Assembly (NCBI GenBank): GCA_001412425.1
Contig: LKUH01000019.1
Location: 1-5,859, forward strand
Reading direction: 5' to 3'
From: Candidatus Cloacimonas sp. SDB
Lineage (GTDB): Bacteria; Cloacimonadota; Cloacimonadia; Cloacimonadales; TCS61
DNA length: 5,859 nt
Shown here: positions 1-5,854 of the stretch, in pieces
Position numbering within the stretch: the stretch's first letter is position 1
Layout: each line of letters begins with the position of its first letter
Made by a program: the position numbers and the translations under genes
Notes under the pieces: generated by a model
Databases searched by the model: none
Seen by the model: only the letters and a program-made list of their open reading frames with translations
Told to the model about the DNA's origin: nothing

Positions 1-17
1 TTTCAGGGCCTATAGCT
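1..17 (+). repeat. 17-bp direct repeat of the tRNA 5' end and its leader (copy 1)
   Basis: These 17 bases are identical to 192-208: five bases of leader (TTTCA) plus the first 12 bases of the intact tRNA. Because the leader is duplicated along with the tRNA start, a tandem duplication of the whole unit (period 191 bp) explains it better than the tRNA-3'-end duplication left by a site-specific integrase. Confidence 0.9.
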
Positions 18-44
18 ATGGTTACTCGCAGAGCTCGTAACCAT
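18..44. repeat. Hairpin in the tRNA insertion (8-bp stem)
   Basis: ATGGTTAC (18-25) and GTAACCAT (37-44) are perfect inverted repeats around an 11-base loop. It lies inside the segment that splits the pseudo-tRNA. There is no T-tract after it, so it is not an intrinsic terminator. Its role is unknown. Confidence 0.6.
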
Positions 45-47
45 TTA

Positions 48-68
48 GAAGTTTTCTTTGAAAACTTC
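48..68. repeat. Perfect 9-bp hairpin with 3-base loop
   Basis: GAAGTTTTC (48-56) and GAAAACTTC (60-68) pair perfectly around TTT. It follows the previous hairpin by three bases, in the same inserted segment. The next bases (ACGTGTTGCC) are not T-rich, so it is not a classic terminator. Confidence 0.65.
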
Positions 69-196
69 ACGTGTTGCCAGTTGTAATGCAAAAGCTGTTT
101 TAGCGCAATTGGTGAAGCTTCCGGCTCATATCCGGCAGCCGCCGGACAGAGGTTCGACTCCTCACTATAAAGTTTAATGATGTGTAAATAGTTTCA

Positions 197-272
197 GGGC
201 CTATAGCTCAGTTGGTAGAGCTTCCGGCTCATAACCGGATGGTCAGAGGTTCGATTCCTCTTGGGCCCACCA
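197..272 (+). tRNA. tRNA with CAU anticodon (Ile2 or elongator Met)
   Basis: A complete 76-base cloverleaf. The acceptor GGGCCTA pairs with TGGGCCC at 262-268, allowing G-T pairs. The D-arm is GCTC/GAGC. The anticodon arm is TCCGG-CTCATAA-CCGGA, and the T-arm is AGAGG-TTCGATT-CCTCT. The discriminator is A269, followed by an encoded CCA. The paired G1-C72 argues against an initiator tRNA. A CAU anticodon can belong to elongator tRNA-Met or to tRNA-Ile2, whose C34 is changed to lysidine; the sequence alone does not settle which. The 3' half (243-272) is also the antisense of the recombinase gene's end, which makes it the likely attachment site. Confidence 0.96.
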
Positions 273-1805
273 TAGTGGAGACTCGCCGCTAACATCACAG
301 TTAGCGGCTTTTTTTGTCCCAAATTTCATGTTTGTATCTATAATTATATTAAATGGTTGTCTAAACTCTATGTCTAATTTTCCATTTTCATAAGAAAAGT
401 TCGACCCGATGAAGTTTATTATCTTTCTTTTTTGCTCAATTGTGGCCTTATCGTATAATTTAAGTGTAGATTGTAGAATTTCTACCAATTGTATGCCTAA
501 TTCAATATAGTTTTTATCAGCATCTTCGTGCTCCTGAATCTCTTGCTTGATATCTTGTTGTCGGAGTTTGTATTCTTCTTGTTTTTCAAGGAAAAACTCT
601 TTCGTAATAGTTCCATCAAGTTTATCATCATACAGCTTCGACAAACGATCTGTATACTTCTCGTATTCATTTCTCAATCTATTGAGGTTCCTTATATGAT
701 ACTCTTTTTCGTCTTCGTGGCTAGATTTTAAAGCATGAACCAAAAGATTCAACAGACTATCACTGAGTTTTAAATATTCGAGATGCTTCTTAAACTGCTT
801 CTCAAGTTCTGACTCACGAACGTATTTACTATTATCGCATTGATTGTTTTTCTTGTTAACACCAGCTTTACAATGATAATACACATATTTTTTCTTCTTC
901 TCATCCGGGACTAATATCCTGCCGCATTTAGCACATTCGATAAATCCCTGGAATAGCTTTTTAGTTTTATGCTTTCTTGAGCTACTCCTTCCACGGTTTT
1001 TAAGCATTTGCTCAGTCTTCTGAAATAACTGATAAGATATGATTGGGTCGTGTGTACCCATGTACAGCTTATCCTTCCAGTAAAAACGTCCTGTATAGAA
1101 AGAATTCCCAAGAATTTTTCTTATTGCACTAGTATTAACGCCTTTGGCATTACTTGATAACTTTATTTTCTTTTTTTCAAGCTCTTCTTTGATCTCGTTT
1201 AAGGAATTTTGCCCTGATGAATACATCTGAAACATTTCTTTAACAACTTTTGAGTCATCTGGTTCTACTTCAATGATGCTTTTATCGTTAACTCGAACAT
1301 TTTTATAGCCAAACGGTGCCCTGGATGGATAGATCCCTTGCTCGGCTTTTTCCAGCATGCCTTTTTGTACCTCTTCCGATAGGTTATCTATATAATTTTT
1401 TGCCATGAGTACTTTTATCCCATGAATGAATTTCTCATTCGAGCGAGAATCTTTGGAAAGTATCTGGTTCTCCTTAACAAAGTGGATCTCAAGGTCGAGT
1501 TCATCTAATGTCACATAATCTTTAAAATTCCTGTAGAGCCTATCGGTTTTTTCGACAAGTATCGTTTTGCAGGGATTCGGTGCAGATGCTTTTTGGATAA
1601 GCAATTTAACCATCTTATTAAAATTCGTCCGACCAGCTTTACCTCCTGTCTCGGATTCGGTAAACTCTTTTATTACAGTGAGATTGTTATTTGCAGCATA
1701 TTCCCTAAGAAACTTCAACTGAGCAGGGATAGAGAAACCTTCTCTTTCCTGCTCTTTAGTTGATACGCGAGCATAGATGACAACTTGTTTATTAGTTTTA
1801 ACCAT
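243..1805 (-). CDS. Large serine recombinase (site-specific integrase)
   Basis: A 520-residue enzyme of the resolvase/invertase superfamily, the kind that inserts and excises phages and integrative elements by a double-strand break with a serine-DNA link. The catalytic domain starts at residue 8, with the nucleophile Ser15 in YARVSTKEQ and a conserved arginine cluster in TDRLYR (87-92). The recombinase DNA-binding domain follows (about 160-270; APFGYKN, ILGNSFYTG). A zinc ribbon uses Cys291, Cys294, Cys312 and Cys323. A coiled coil spans about 365-430, and the family domain ends near residue 490. Start choice: AAAGGAG lies 7 bases before the ATG. The tail from about residue 496 is encoded by the tRNA terminator and then the tRNA; the last nine residues, WWAQEESNL, are the antisense of the tRNA 3' end. 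The gene is convergent with the tRNA and looks intact. Confidence 0.97.
   Translation of the reverse strand: MVKTNKQVVIYARVSTKEQEREGFSIPAQLKFLREYAANNNLTVIKEFTESETGGKAGRTNFNKMVKLLIQKASAPNPCKTILVEKTDRLYRNFKDYVTLDELDLEIHFVKENQILSKDSRSNEKFIHGIKVLMAKNYIDNLSEEVQKGMLEKAEQGIYPSRAPFGYKNVRVNDKSIIEVEPDDSKVVKEMFQMYSSGQNSLNEIKEELEKKKIKLSSNAKGVNTSAIRKILGNSFYTGRFYWKDKLYMGTHDPIISYQLFQKTEQMLKNRGRSSSRKHKTKKLFQGFIECAKCGRILVPDEKKKKYVYYHCKAGVNKKNNQCDNSKYVRESELEKQFKKHLEYLKLSDSLLNLLVHALKSSHEDEKEYHIRNLNRLRNEYEKYTDRLSKLYDDKLDGTITKEFFLEKQEEYKLRQQDIKQEIQEHEDADKNYIELGIQLVEILQSTLKLYDKATIEQKRKIINFIGSNFSYENGKLDIEFRQPFNIIIDTNMKFGTKKAANCDVSGESPLWWAQEESNL
285..315 (+). terminator. Intrinsic terminator of the tRNA
   Basis: GCCGCTAAC (285-293) and GTTAGCGGC (300-308) form a perfect 9-bp stem with a 6-base loop, followed by seven T (309-315). 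It starts 12 bases after the tRNA CCA and points the same way as the tRNA. On the other strand the same bases are translated as part of the recombinase C-terminal tail. No T-tract follows the stem in that direction, so it should not stop recombinase transcription efficiently. Confidence 0.92.
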
Positions 1806-1827
1806 GCTTGATCTCCTTTGTGTCGCT

Positions 1828-1856
1828 ATTTGATCAGGTGGCGGATATCATGTCTA
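1828..1856 (-). promoter_or_regulatory. Possible promoter of the recombinase gene
   Basis: On the minus strand TAGACA (1851-1856) is followed after 17 bases by TCAAAT (1828-1833), just upstream of the AAAGGAG ribosome site at 1813-1819. The -35 matches 5 of 6 consensus bases and the -10 matches 4 of 6. This is a weak sequence-only call. Confidence 0.35.
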
Positions 1857-1869
1857 CAAAAAAAGAGGA

Positions 1870-1899
1870 TTGACACGAAAATCTTATGAAGCTTATTCT
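1870..1899 (+). promoter_or_regulatory. Possible promoter of the 356-residue gene
   Basis: A consensus -35 TTGACA (1870-1875) is followed after 18 bases by TATTCT (1894-1899), 4 of 6 against TATAAT. The expected start is near 1906, giving a short leader with GAGGA at 1911-1915 and the ATG at 1920. It lies back to back with the recombinase promoter inside a 114-bp region, so one regulator could control both genes. Confidence 0.45.
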
Positions 1900-1919
1900 T
1901 GCTGTGAAGTGAGGATTAT

Positions 1920-2990
1920 ATGGAAAATTACTTTCTGATACTGAATCAACAAGAAAAAGTAGAAAAATGGTTTAATAAATGGTGGGAAACATGCATACAA
2001 AAGAAAGTTCGTCTGGGGATAAAGAAATCAAATTTGCCAGGAATAGTGTATGATGGCGAAAAACCAGTAAAATCAATTCTACATAACAATAAATATTATC
2101 TATTTACTAGTGATGCATACGATGACCACCTAACGGATGTACATGATATTTTAAAATATGGTAATAACGATGATGAAATGATCCTTATCAATCTTCTTGA
2201 GCTTCAATACCAGGATATCAGAGATAATAATCTAATAACAACCTGGATGGAAAAAATTCGTAAATTTATTGCTGACAAGTTTAGTTTTAGCCTTGCTGAG
2301 GCTGAGCTTTTCATTTGTCATCTCTATTTTTTACATCAAGAAATAAGGTCATTTTGTGAAAGAGGAAATTGTTTGGTTATTAATGCCCCAACTTTATCTG
2401 AGCATAAAGCGATGAAAGAGACAAATAATGAAAAATATGATATGCATAAGTATAAATTGTTTCAAGGTATGAGGTCAAGATCGATCTGGAAACAAGATGA
2501 TATGATTCAATTTGCTGAGGAGATACTTATACCCTTTCTAAAGCAAAATTATGTGTCAGCTATGATTAGAGATATAATTAAATTTCCAAAGGGACAAGAT
2601 GTTGAAATTGGGTTTCGAGAGTACCTAGTTGTACTAGAGGTTTCCCTCCAAGTTGCATTTTCATTTGGAAAGGCTGAGAATAAGAGATTTCGACATTTTT
2701 TCAAAAATCCACCAAATATACCAAAGAAAAGGTTAAGTGATAAGGTTACTCTTAATGTATTAAAAGCATGTTGTCAGCTACACAGAGATAAACCTGAAAT
2801 GAAAGAAACTAACATAATGGACCATATTGCTGAAAAAAGGAATTTCAATCCAACAACAATAAGAAACACGATTAGAGAGAATCTTGATTGTTCACCCAAA
2901 AAAGTAAACTCAATCTTGGAAATATTTGGCTTGAATGATAAGGAGATTGAAATCTTTTATAATAACTTACTTAAGATAAAAGGCTATTAA
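1920..2990 (+). CDS. Unknown 356-residue helical protein, possible C-terminal HTH
   Basis: I do not recognise this protein. It is a complete ORF with GAGGA five bases before the ATG. It looks soluble: no signal peptide or membrane segment is visible. The N-terminal third has a Trp-rich opening (WFNKWWETC, about 17-25) and an acidic stretch around 65-85. The centre is mostly helical. The basic block FKNPPNIPKKRLSDK (about residues 260-275) leads into a segment that could be a helix-turn-helix (around 293-325; IMDHIAEKRNFNPTTIRNTI), suggesting DNA binding. It lies between the recombinase, transcribed divergently, and the transposase operon, 133 bp downstream. It could be a regulator of the element, an accessory recombination factor, or cargo such as a defence gene. 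None of these is demonstrated. Confidence 0.85.
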   Translation: MENYFLILNQQEKVEKWFNKWWETCIQKKVRLGIKKSNLPGIVYDGEKPVKSILHNNKYYLFTSDAYDDHLTDVHDILKYGNNDDEMILINLLELQYQDIRDNNLITTWMEKIRKFIADKFSFSLAEAELFICHLYFLHQEIRSFCERGNCLVINAPTLSEHKAMKETNNEKYDMHKYKLFQGMRSRSIWKQDDMIQFAEEILIPFLKQNYVSAMIRDIIKFPKGQDVEIGFREYLVVLEVSLQVAFSFGKAENKRFRHFFKNPPNIPKKRLSDKVTLNVLKACCQLHRDKPEMKETNIMDHIAEKRNFNPTTIRNTIRENLDCSPKKVNSILEIFGLNDKEIEIFYNNLLKIKGY

Positions 2991-3011
2991 CTTTATAATT
3001 TATTAACTATC

Positions 3012-3030
3012 ATCCCACATCGTCCCATTT
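3012..3030. repeat. Tandem operator-like repeat, copy 1
   Basis: The 19 bases starting ATCCCACATC and continuing GTCCCATTT contain two RTCCYA half-sites exactly 10 bp apart (3012 and 3022). The unit recurs at 3099-3117 with 15 of 19 identities. One-helical-turn spacing is typical of two protein subunits binding the same face of DNA. Confidence 0.6.
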
Positions 3031-3074
3031 TTGCCTAAACCGACCATAGCTTAAATCAATATTTTTCAGTAGGA

Positions 3075-3080
3075 TATAAC
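3075..3080 (+). promoter_or_regulatory. Possible -10 element (TATAAC) of the transposase operon
   Basis: TATAAC lies between the two operator-like repeats. Only a poor -35 (TTAAAT, 3051-3056) sits 18 bases upstream. The start would fall near 3087, so the second repeat would be just downstream of it, a place suited to repression. CATAAT at 3095-3100 is an alternative -10. Confidence 0.35.
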
Positions 3081-3098
3081 TATTTTACTTTTTCCATA

Positions 3099-3117
3099 AT
3101 CCCATTTCATCCTATTT
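3099..3117. repeat. Tandem operator-like repeat, copy 2
   Basis: ATCCCATTTC followed by ATCCTATTT again gives RTCCYA half-sites 10 bp apart (3099 and 3109). It ends six bases before the first possible start codon of the small gene, at 3124. The spacing from copy 1 is 87 bp, about eight helical turns, so both copies could lie on a similar face of the DNA. Confidence 0.6.
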
Positions 3118-3123
3118 ACCATC

Positions 3124-3354
3124 ATGAGATATGTTTCCTGTATGGGGAATAAAAAGAATTCTAAGTCTGTTGAAAAAACTTTCCAAGAAATAATGGAAGA
3201 GGACTATGGCAAAATCTACTCACAGACAGAAACTGTCAATAGTTTAAGTAACTTAATTAATTTTACACAGCTACTTATGGAAATACATAAGACAACTCAA
3301 GATAAGGCTTCCCCAAAGATTACTGATAGTGAAGGAGATGTTCGAAATGAGTAG
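3124..3354 (+). CDS. Small unknown protein, first gene of the transposase operon
   Basis: An ORF of 76 residues with no family I recognise. It is hydrophilic and probably helical, with a basic start (GNKKNSKSVEK), an acidic patch (EIMEEDYGK) and a disordered-looking charged end. There is no signal peptide. The start is uncertain: neither the ATG at 3124 nor the in-frame ATG at 3142 (70 residues) has a Shine-Dalgarno site. The main reason to believe it is its arrangement: its last 8 bases overlap the start of the next gene, which in turn overlaps the transposase. In Mu-type elements small genes before the transposase are often regulators (Ner in phage Mu), but no HTH is evident here. Confidence 0.55.
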   Translation: MRYVSCMGNKKNSKSVEKTFQEIMEEDYGKIYSQTETVNSLSNLINFTQLLMEIHKTTQDKASPKITDSEGDVRNE

Positions 3355-3562
3355 TAATCTGCGATTTGAGGTAACCAGTGGAATAATGTTAAAAGAATTA
3401 AATATTGAAGAGCACCTACAACATGATAATAACCGATATTCAATACAAAGGGCATTACTTAATGATGTGACTTCGGAAGAAAATGCGATTGTAAAGTGTC
3501 AGGTAGTTTGTCATTTTTCAAAGGAACTTGTCATAAATGAAGCCCAAAGGATTTCTTTATGA
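3347..3562 (+). CDS. Small unknown protein coupled to the transposase
   Basis: A 71-residue ORF. The ATG at 3347 is preferred to the upstream GTG at 3329 because AAGGAG (3332-3337) sits 9 bases before it. It overlaps the previous gene by 8 bases and the transposase by ATGA (3559-3562), the classic arrangement of translational coupling. The protein has no recognised family; the middle may be helical (residues 13-40) and the end may form strands (IVKCQVVCHF). Its C-terminal part, from about residue 48, is encoded by a repeat that recurs downstream of the transposase. The tail could therefore be transposon-end sequence read through by a gene truncated by insertion. Alternatively the gene is genuine and carries a binding site within it. 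Confidence 0.6.
   Translation: MSSNLRFEVTSGIMLKELNIEEHLQHDNNRYSIQRALLNDVTSEENAIVKCQVVCHFSKELVINEAQRISL
3489..3527 (+). repeat. Transposase-site repeat A (left-end candidate)
   Basis: Three blocks, TTGTAAAGTGTCA (3489-3501), AGTTTGTCA (3505-3513) and TTCAAAGGAAC (3517-3527), recur in the same order and orientation at 5680-5716. TTGTCA follows again at 3529-3534. Ends of Mu/Tn7/Tn402-type elements begin with TG and carry repeated TGTCA-like transposase sites; the block starting TGTCATTTTTCA resembles the Tn402-family terminus TGTCATTTTCAGAAG (from memory). The site lies in the coding sequence of the second small gene, 31 bp before the transposase start. Confidence 0.75.
3508..3537 (+). promoter_or_regulatory. 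Possible transposase promoter inside repeat A
   Basis: TTGTCA (3508-3513; 5 of 6 to the -35 consensus) is followed after 18 bases by CATAAA (3532-3537; 4 of 6). Transcription would begin near 3544, directly before the AAAGGA ribosome site (3546-3551). If used, transposase bound to repeat A would repress its own gene. Confidence 0.3.
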
Positions 3563-5658
3563 CTATCAAAAAAGAACTTTGGGTTTCCACAAAAGACGTA
3601 GCTGAATTTGAAGGTATAACACCTCGCGCTGTAGGTAAAAGAGCTGATAATGGCATTTATCAATCGAAACTCGACAAATCACATGGAGGTCGAGGAAAGA
3701 AATTAATAAAACTATCTGGTAAAGATGTTCTTAAGTACCAGCAATATTTAAATTCAAAGGAACCAAAGGAACTCATACCTCAGGGTAAAATTTTAGATTA
3801 TAGCATATCAAGATTTAACCTAGATAAAGAAATTCCCCAAAAATATTTAAGAATAGGGCAGCTTAAGGCACAAGTGTGTAATAAAATTCTTGAGATGTTC
3901 GATAATGATGAGTTCACTAAAAAAGAAATATATGAGATCGTAGCCCACCAAATAAGATCTTCACCTTACTATTCTGAATTACGCAACTTAACTAATAAAT
4001 CTTCTTTCTCAGACAGAAGCTTACAACGAATGGTAAAAAATTATACCGAATCCGGTAAAGATTACATGGCTCTAGTTCCGAATTATCCTGTTAACAGCAA
4101 AAAAGAAATAGATATAAGTAATGATGAGCTAAATCAATTAATTAAACTGCTTATGTCGCCTAATAGAGTAAAAATTGGACCAGCAATTAAGCATATTAAA
4201 CATTTGGCATTGAAAGGTCAGATAAATAGCCCATCAAGCCCCTCAACACTCCGGAGAGCAGCAAACAGGCTAGAGAAGAAATATAAAAATGAATTTTACC
4301 TGGCCAGGAATGGAGAAGAAGCATTCAAAAATACCAAGGTAAAATCCATTAAAAGAGATTGGGATACATGTAAGGTAGGTGATATCCTTATTGCAGATGG
4401 CCATACTATGGATTTTTTTATAAAGGATCCTATTACTGGAAAACCAAAAAGAATGACTCTCATAGCTTTTATGGATGCTGCAAGCAGGTATATATGTGGG
4501 GCTTCAATTGCGCCAAACGAGAATACAGATAACATTTCTTCAGCGTTCAGAATGGCTTTGATCAATTTAGGCACCGCTCCGAAAGCGGTTTGTATTGATA
4601 ATGGGAAGGCATTTGGAGGTAAATATTTTGTAAGTAAGGATCTCAAAAAAGAACTAGGGGGACTATATGATAGGTTAGGCTGTAAAGTTATTTTTGCAGA
4701 GCCATACAACGCAAAAGCAAAGATCGTAGAAAGATTTTTTCGGACATTTCACGATGATGTTTCAAGGAAAATGATTGGATTCACTGGAACGGATATAAAA
4801 GATAAACCGAAAATTGATAAGCCATATGAAAAATGGTTGGGCAAGAAATTTAAAGGTGATATTGTTAATTTGGAGGAAGCTACTACTATAATAAATTACT
4901 ATTGCACAGAGTTCTATGCTAATACACCTCATACTAGCTTGAAGGGTAAAACACCTGCACAGGTTTTCATTGAAAATAAACCTCCTAGAACCATAACTGA
5001 AAAAGCCTTGGACGATCTTATGTTGGCTATTGAAAGTAGGGCTGTTACACGACAAGGTATTCAGCTTTTTGGTAAATTGTACTGGAGCAGTGAATTAATG
5101 GGCTATATCAACGAAAAAATTACTGTACGATACGATATGTCCGATATGAAAACGATAAAGGTTTTTACTGGCAATAATAAGTTTATATGCACAGCTCCTG
5201 AAAGAGTAACTCAAAGTCACATATTAGTAAGTGATGAGCAAAAAAACAGCCTTAAAAATGAAAGAGCTGGAATAAGTCAGATAGTTGAACGAACAAAAGA
5301 ATCGGTTGAATCATTGCTATCAAAACACAATTGCCTTAATCATAATAATCCTTCGAAGCTAATACAGGGCGAGAGACATGTTCTCGGGAGTAAAACCAAT
5401 ACGCCCCCCTGGGAAAAGCCCGGAATATCATATAAAGACAAGTATAAATTATTTATATCAAATTCTACTTCACAATTTACTCAAAAAGAGGCTGCAGATA
5501 TACTGAGCATAAATAAGGAAACAATTAAGAAACTTACCCAGGAATTCGAAGATGTTCTTCTGAAATGCATCTCGATAAGAGATAATCAAAAGGTTTACAT
5601 CAAGCTGAATGCTCCAATAAAAAAGAAAAAAGACTCACAATTAGAGCTGTTATTTTAA
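3559..5658 (+). CDS. MuA-type DDE transposase
   Basis: A 699-residue transposase that binds transposon ends, nicks their 3' strands and joins them to target DNA. It keeps the phage MuA layout. An N-terminal Mu-type winged HTH spans residues 5-65; KKELWVSTKDV resembles MuA's MELWVSPKE. A helical end-binding region covers about 90-245. The RNase H-fold catalytic core has Asp280 (IADGHTMDF), Asp347 (CIDNGKAF) and Glu391 (KIVERFFRTF). The 67-residue Asp-Asp gap equals that of MuA (269-336); the second gap is shorter (44 against 56). The Mu C-terminal beta-barrel is near 495-550 (ITVRYDMSD, KFICTAPERV). An extra HTH-like segment lies at 639-662 (FTQKEAADILSINKETIKKL), and the tail is basic. AAAGGA sits 7 bases before the ATG, which overlaps the upstream stop. 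All catalytic residues are present, so it looks active. Such enzymes usually need an AAA+ partner (MuB/TnsC), which is not in the window. Confidence 0.95.
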   Translation: MTIKKELWVSTKDVAEFEGITPRAVGKRADNGIYQSKLDKSHGGRGKKLIKLSGKDVLKYQQYLNSKEPKELIPQGKILDYSISRFNLDKEIPQKYLRIGQLKAQVCNKILEMFDNDEFTKKEIYEIVAHQIRSSPYYSELRNLTNKSSFSDRSLQRMVKNYTESGKDYMALVPNYPVNSKKEIDISNDELNQLIKLLMSPNRVKIGPAIKHIKHLALKGQINSPSSPSTLRRAANRLEKKYKNEFYLARNGEEAFKNTKVKSIKRDWDTCKVGDILIADGHTMDFFIKDPITGKPKRMTLIAFMDAASRYICGASIAPNENTDNISSAFRMALINLGTAPKAVCIDNGKAFGGKYFVSKDLKKELGGLYDRLGCKVIFAEPYNAKAKIVERFFRTFHDDVSRKMIGFTGTDIKDKPKIDKPYEKWLGKKFKGDIVNLEEATTIINYYCTEFYANTPHTSLKGKTPAQVFIENKPPRTITEKALDDLMLAIESRAVTRQGIQLFGKLYWSSELMGYINEKITVRYDMSDMKTIKVFTGNNKFICTAPERVTQSHILVSDEQKNSLKNERAGISQIVERTKESVESLLSKHNCLNHNNPSKLIQGERHVLGSKTNTPPWEKPGISYKDKYKLFISNSTSQFTQKEAADILSINKETIKKLTQEFEDVLLKCISIRDNQKVYIKLNAPIKKKKDSQLELLF

Positions 5659-5679
5659 TTCCCCCTGAATCAGTACAGG

Positions 5680-5716
5680 TTGTAAAGTGTCAAAGAGTTT
5701 GTCAATTCAAAGGAAC
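5680..5716 (+). repeat. Transposase-site repeat B (direct copy of A)
   Basis: TTGTAAAGTGTCA (5680-5692), AGTTTGTCA (5696-5704) and TTCAAAGGAAC (5706-5716) repeat the three blocks of A. They differ from it only in a 3-base spacer (AAG for GGT), one further substitution and a 2-base gap. B begins 21 bp after the transposase stop, so A and B bracket the gene in direct orientation. This is unusual, as the two ends of one transposon should be inverted. Confidence 0.8.
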
Positions 5717-5825
5717 CAACTGCAAGTATTGCAATAAACTGTAATCTAATAAGATACAAGATGTTTTGTCCACGAATGTGATTTGTCATTTAGCATAAAT
5801 AATCCAGTTATCTTCTTTTACAGCA

Positions 5826-5854
5826 TGACAAACCGTTGAAAAAAGTTCCTTTGA
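5826..5854 (-). repeat. Inverted partial site C (right-end candidate)
   Basis: Read on the minus strand, this contains TCAAAGGAACTT (5843-5854) and GGTTTGTCA (5826-5834), two blocks of repeats A and B, but in swapped order. In the inverted orientation, a full copy would continue past 5859 with TGACAAACT and then TGACACTTTACAA. If it does, the right end of the transposon is within a few tens of bases of the window edge. Confidence 0.55.

Larger units (their letters stand above)
6..163 (+). pseudogene. Decayed, interrupted copy of the CAU tRNA
   Basis: Bases 6-16 match the start of the intact tRNA and 105-163 match its D-loop to T-arm. The best stretches are 117-130, identical to 220-233 (anticodon arm with CAT), and 147-163, which matches 244-260 (T-arm) with one mismatch. 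Between them lie about 88 extra bases bordered by TAGC at 13-16 and 101-104. Removing one TAGC plus the insert restores an ungapped D-arm alignment with the working tRNA. A second, 6-base expansion follows the anticodon loop (131-146, containing CCGG repeats). The 3' acceptor strand does not pair with GGGCCTA and there is no CCA, so it should not give a functional tRNA. A sequence derived from a related but different tRNA is the alternative. Confidence 0.7.

Noticed and set aside
48..68. An intrinsic terminator upstream of the tRNA.
   Set aside because: The stem is perfect but AT-rich and no T-tract follows it on the plus strand.
17..104. A group I intron in the tRNA copy.
   Set aside because: Too short, located in the D-arm rather than the anticodon loop, and the flanking tRNA copy is itself degenerate.
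528..1111. Reading frames of 66-67 codons overlapping the recombinase.
   Set aside because: Both are contained in the recombinase gene in another frame or strand; the hydrophobic look of the plus-strand one is the antisense of Lys/Glu-rich coiled coil codons.
2991..3011. A terminator after the 356-residue gene.
   Set aside because: The sequence is AT-rich with only weak TTAA-type symmetry; no GC stem with a T-tract is present.
4296..5055. Long minus-strand reading frames (137 and 97 codons) opposite the transposase.
   Set aside because: They lie fully inside the conserved catalytic region of the transposase, have no ribosome sites, and read as antisense shadows.
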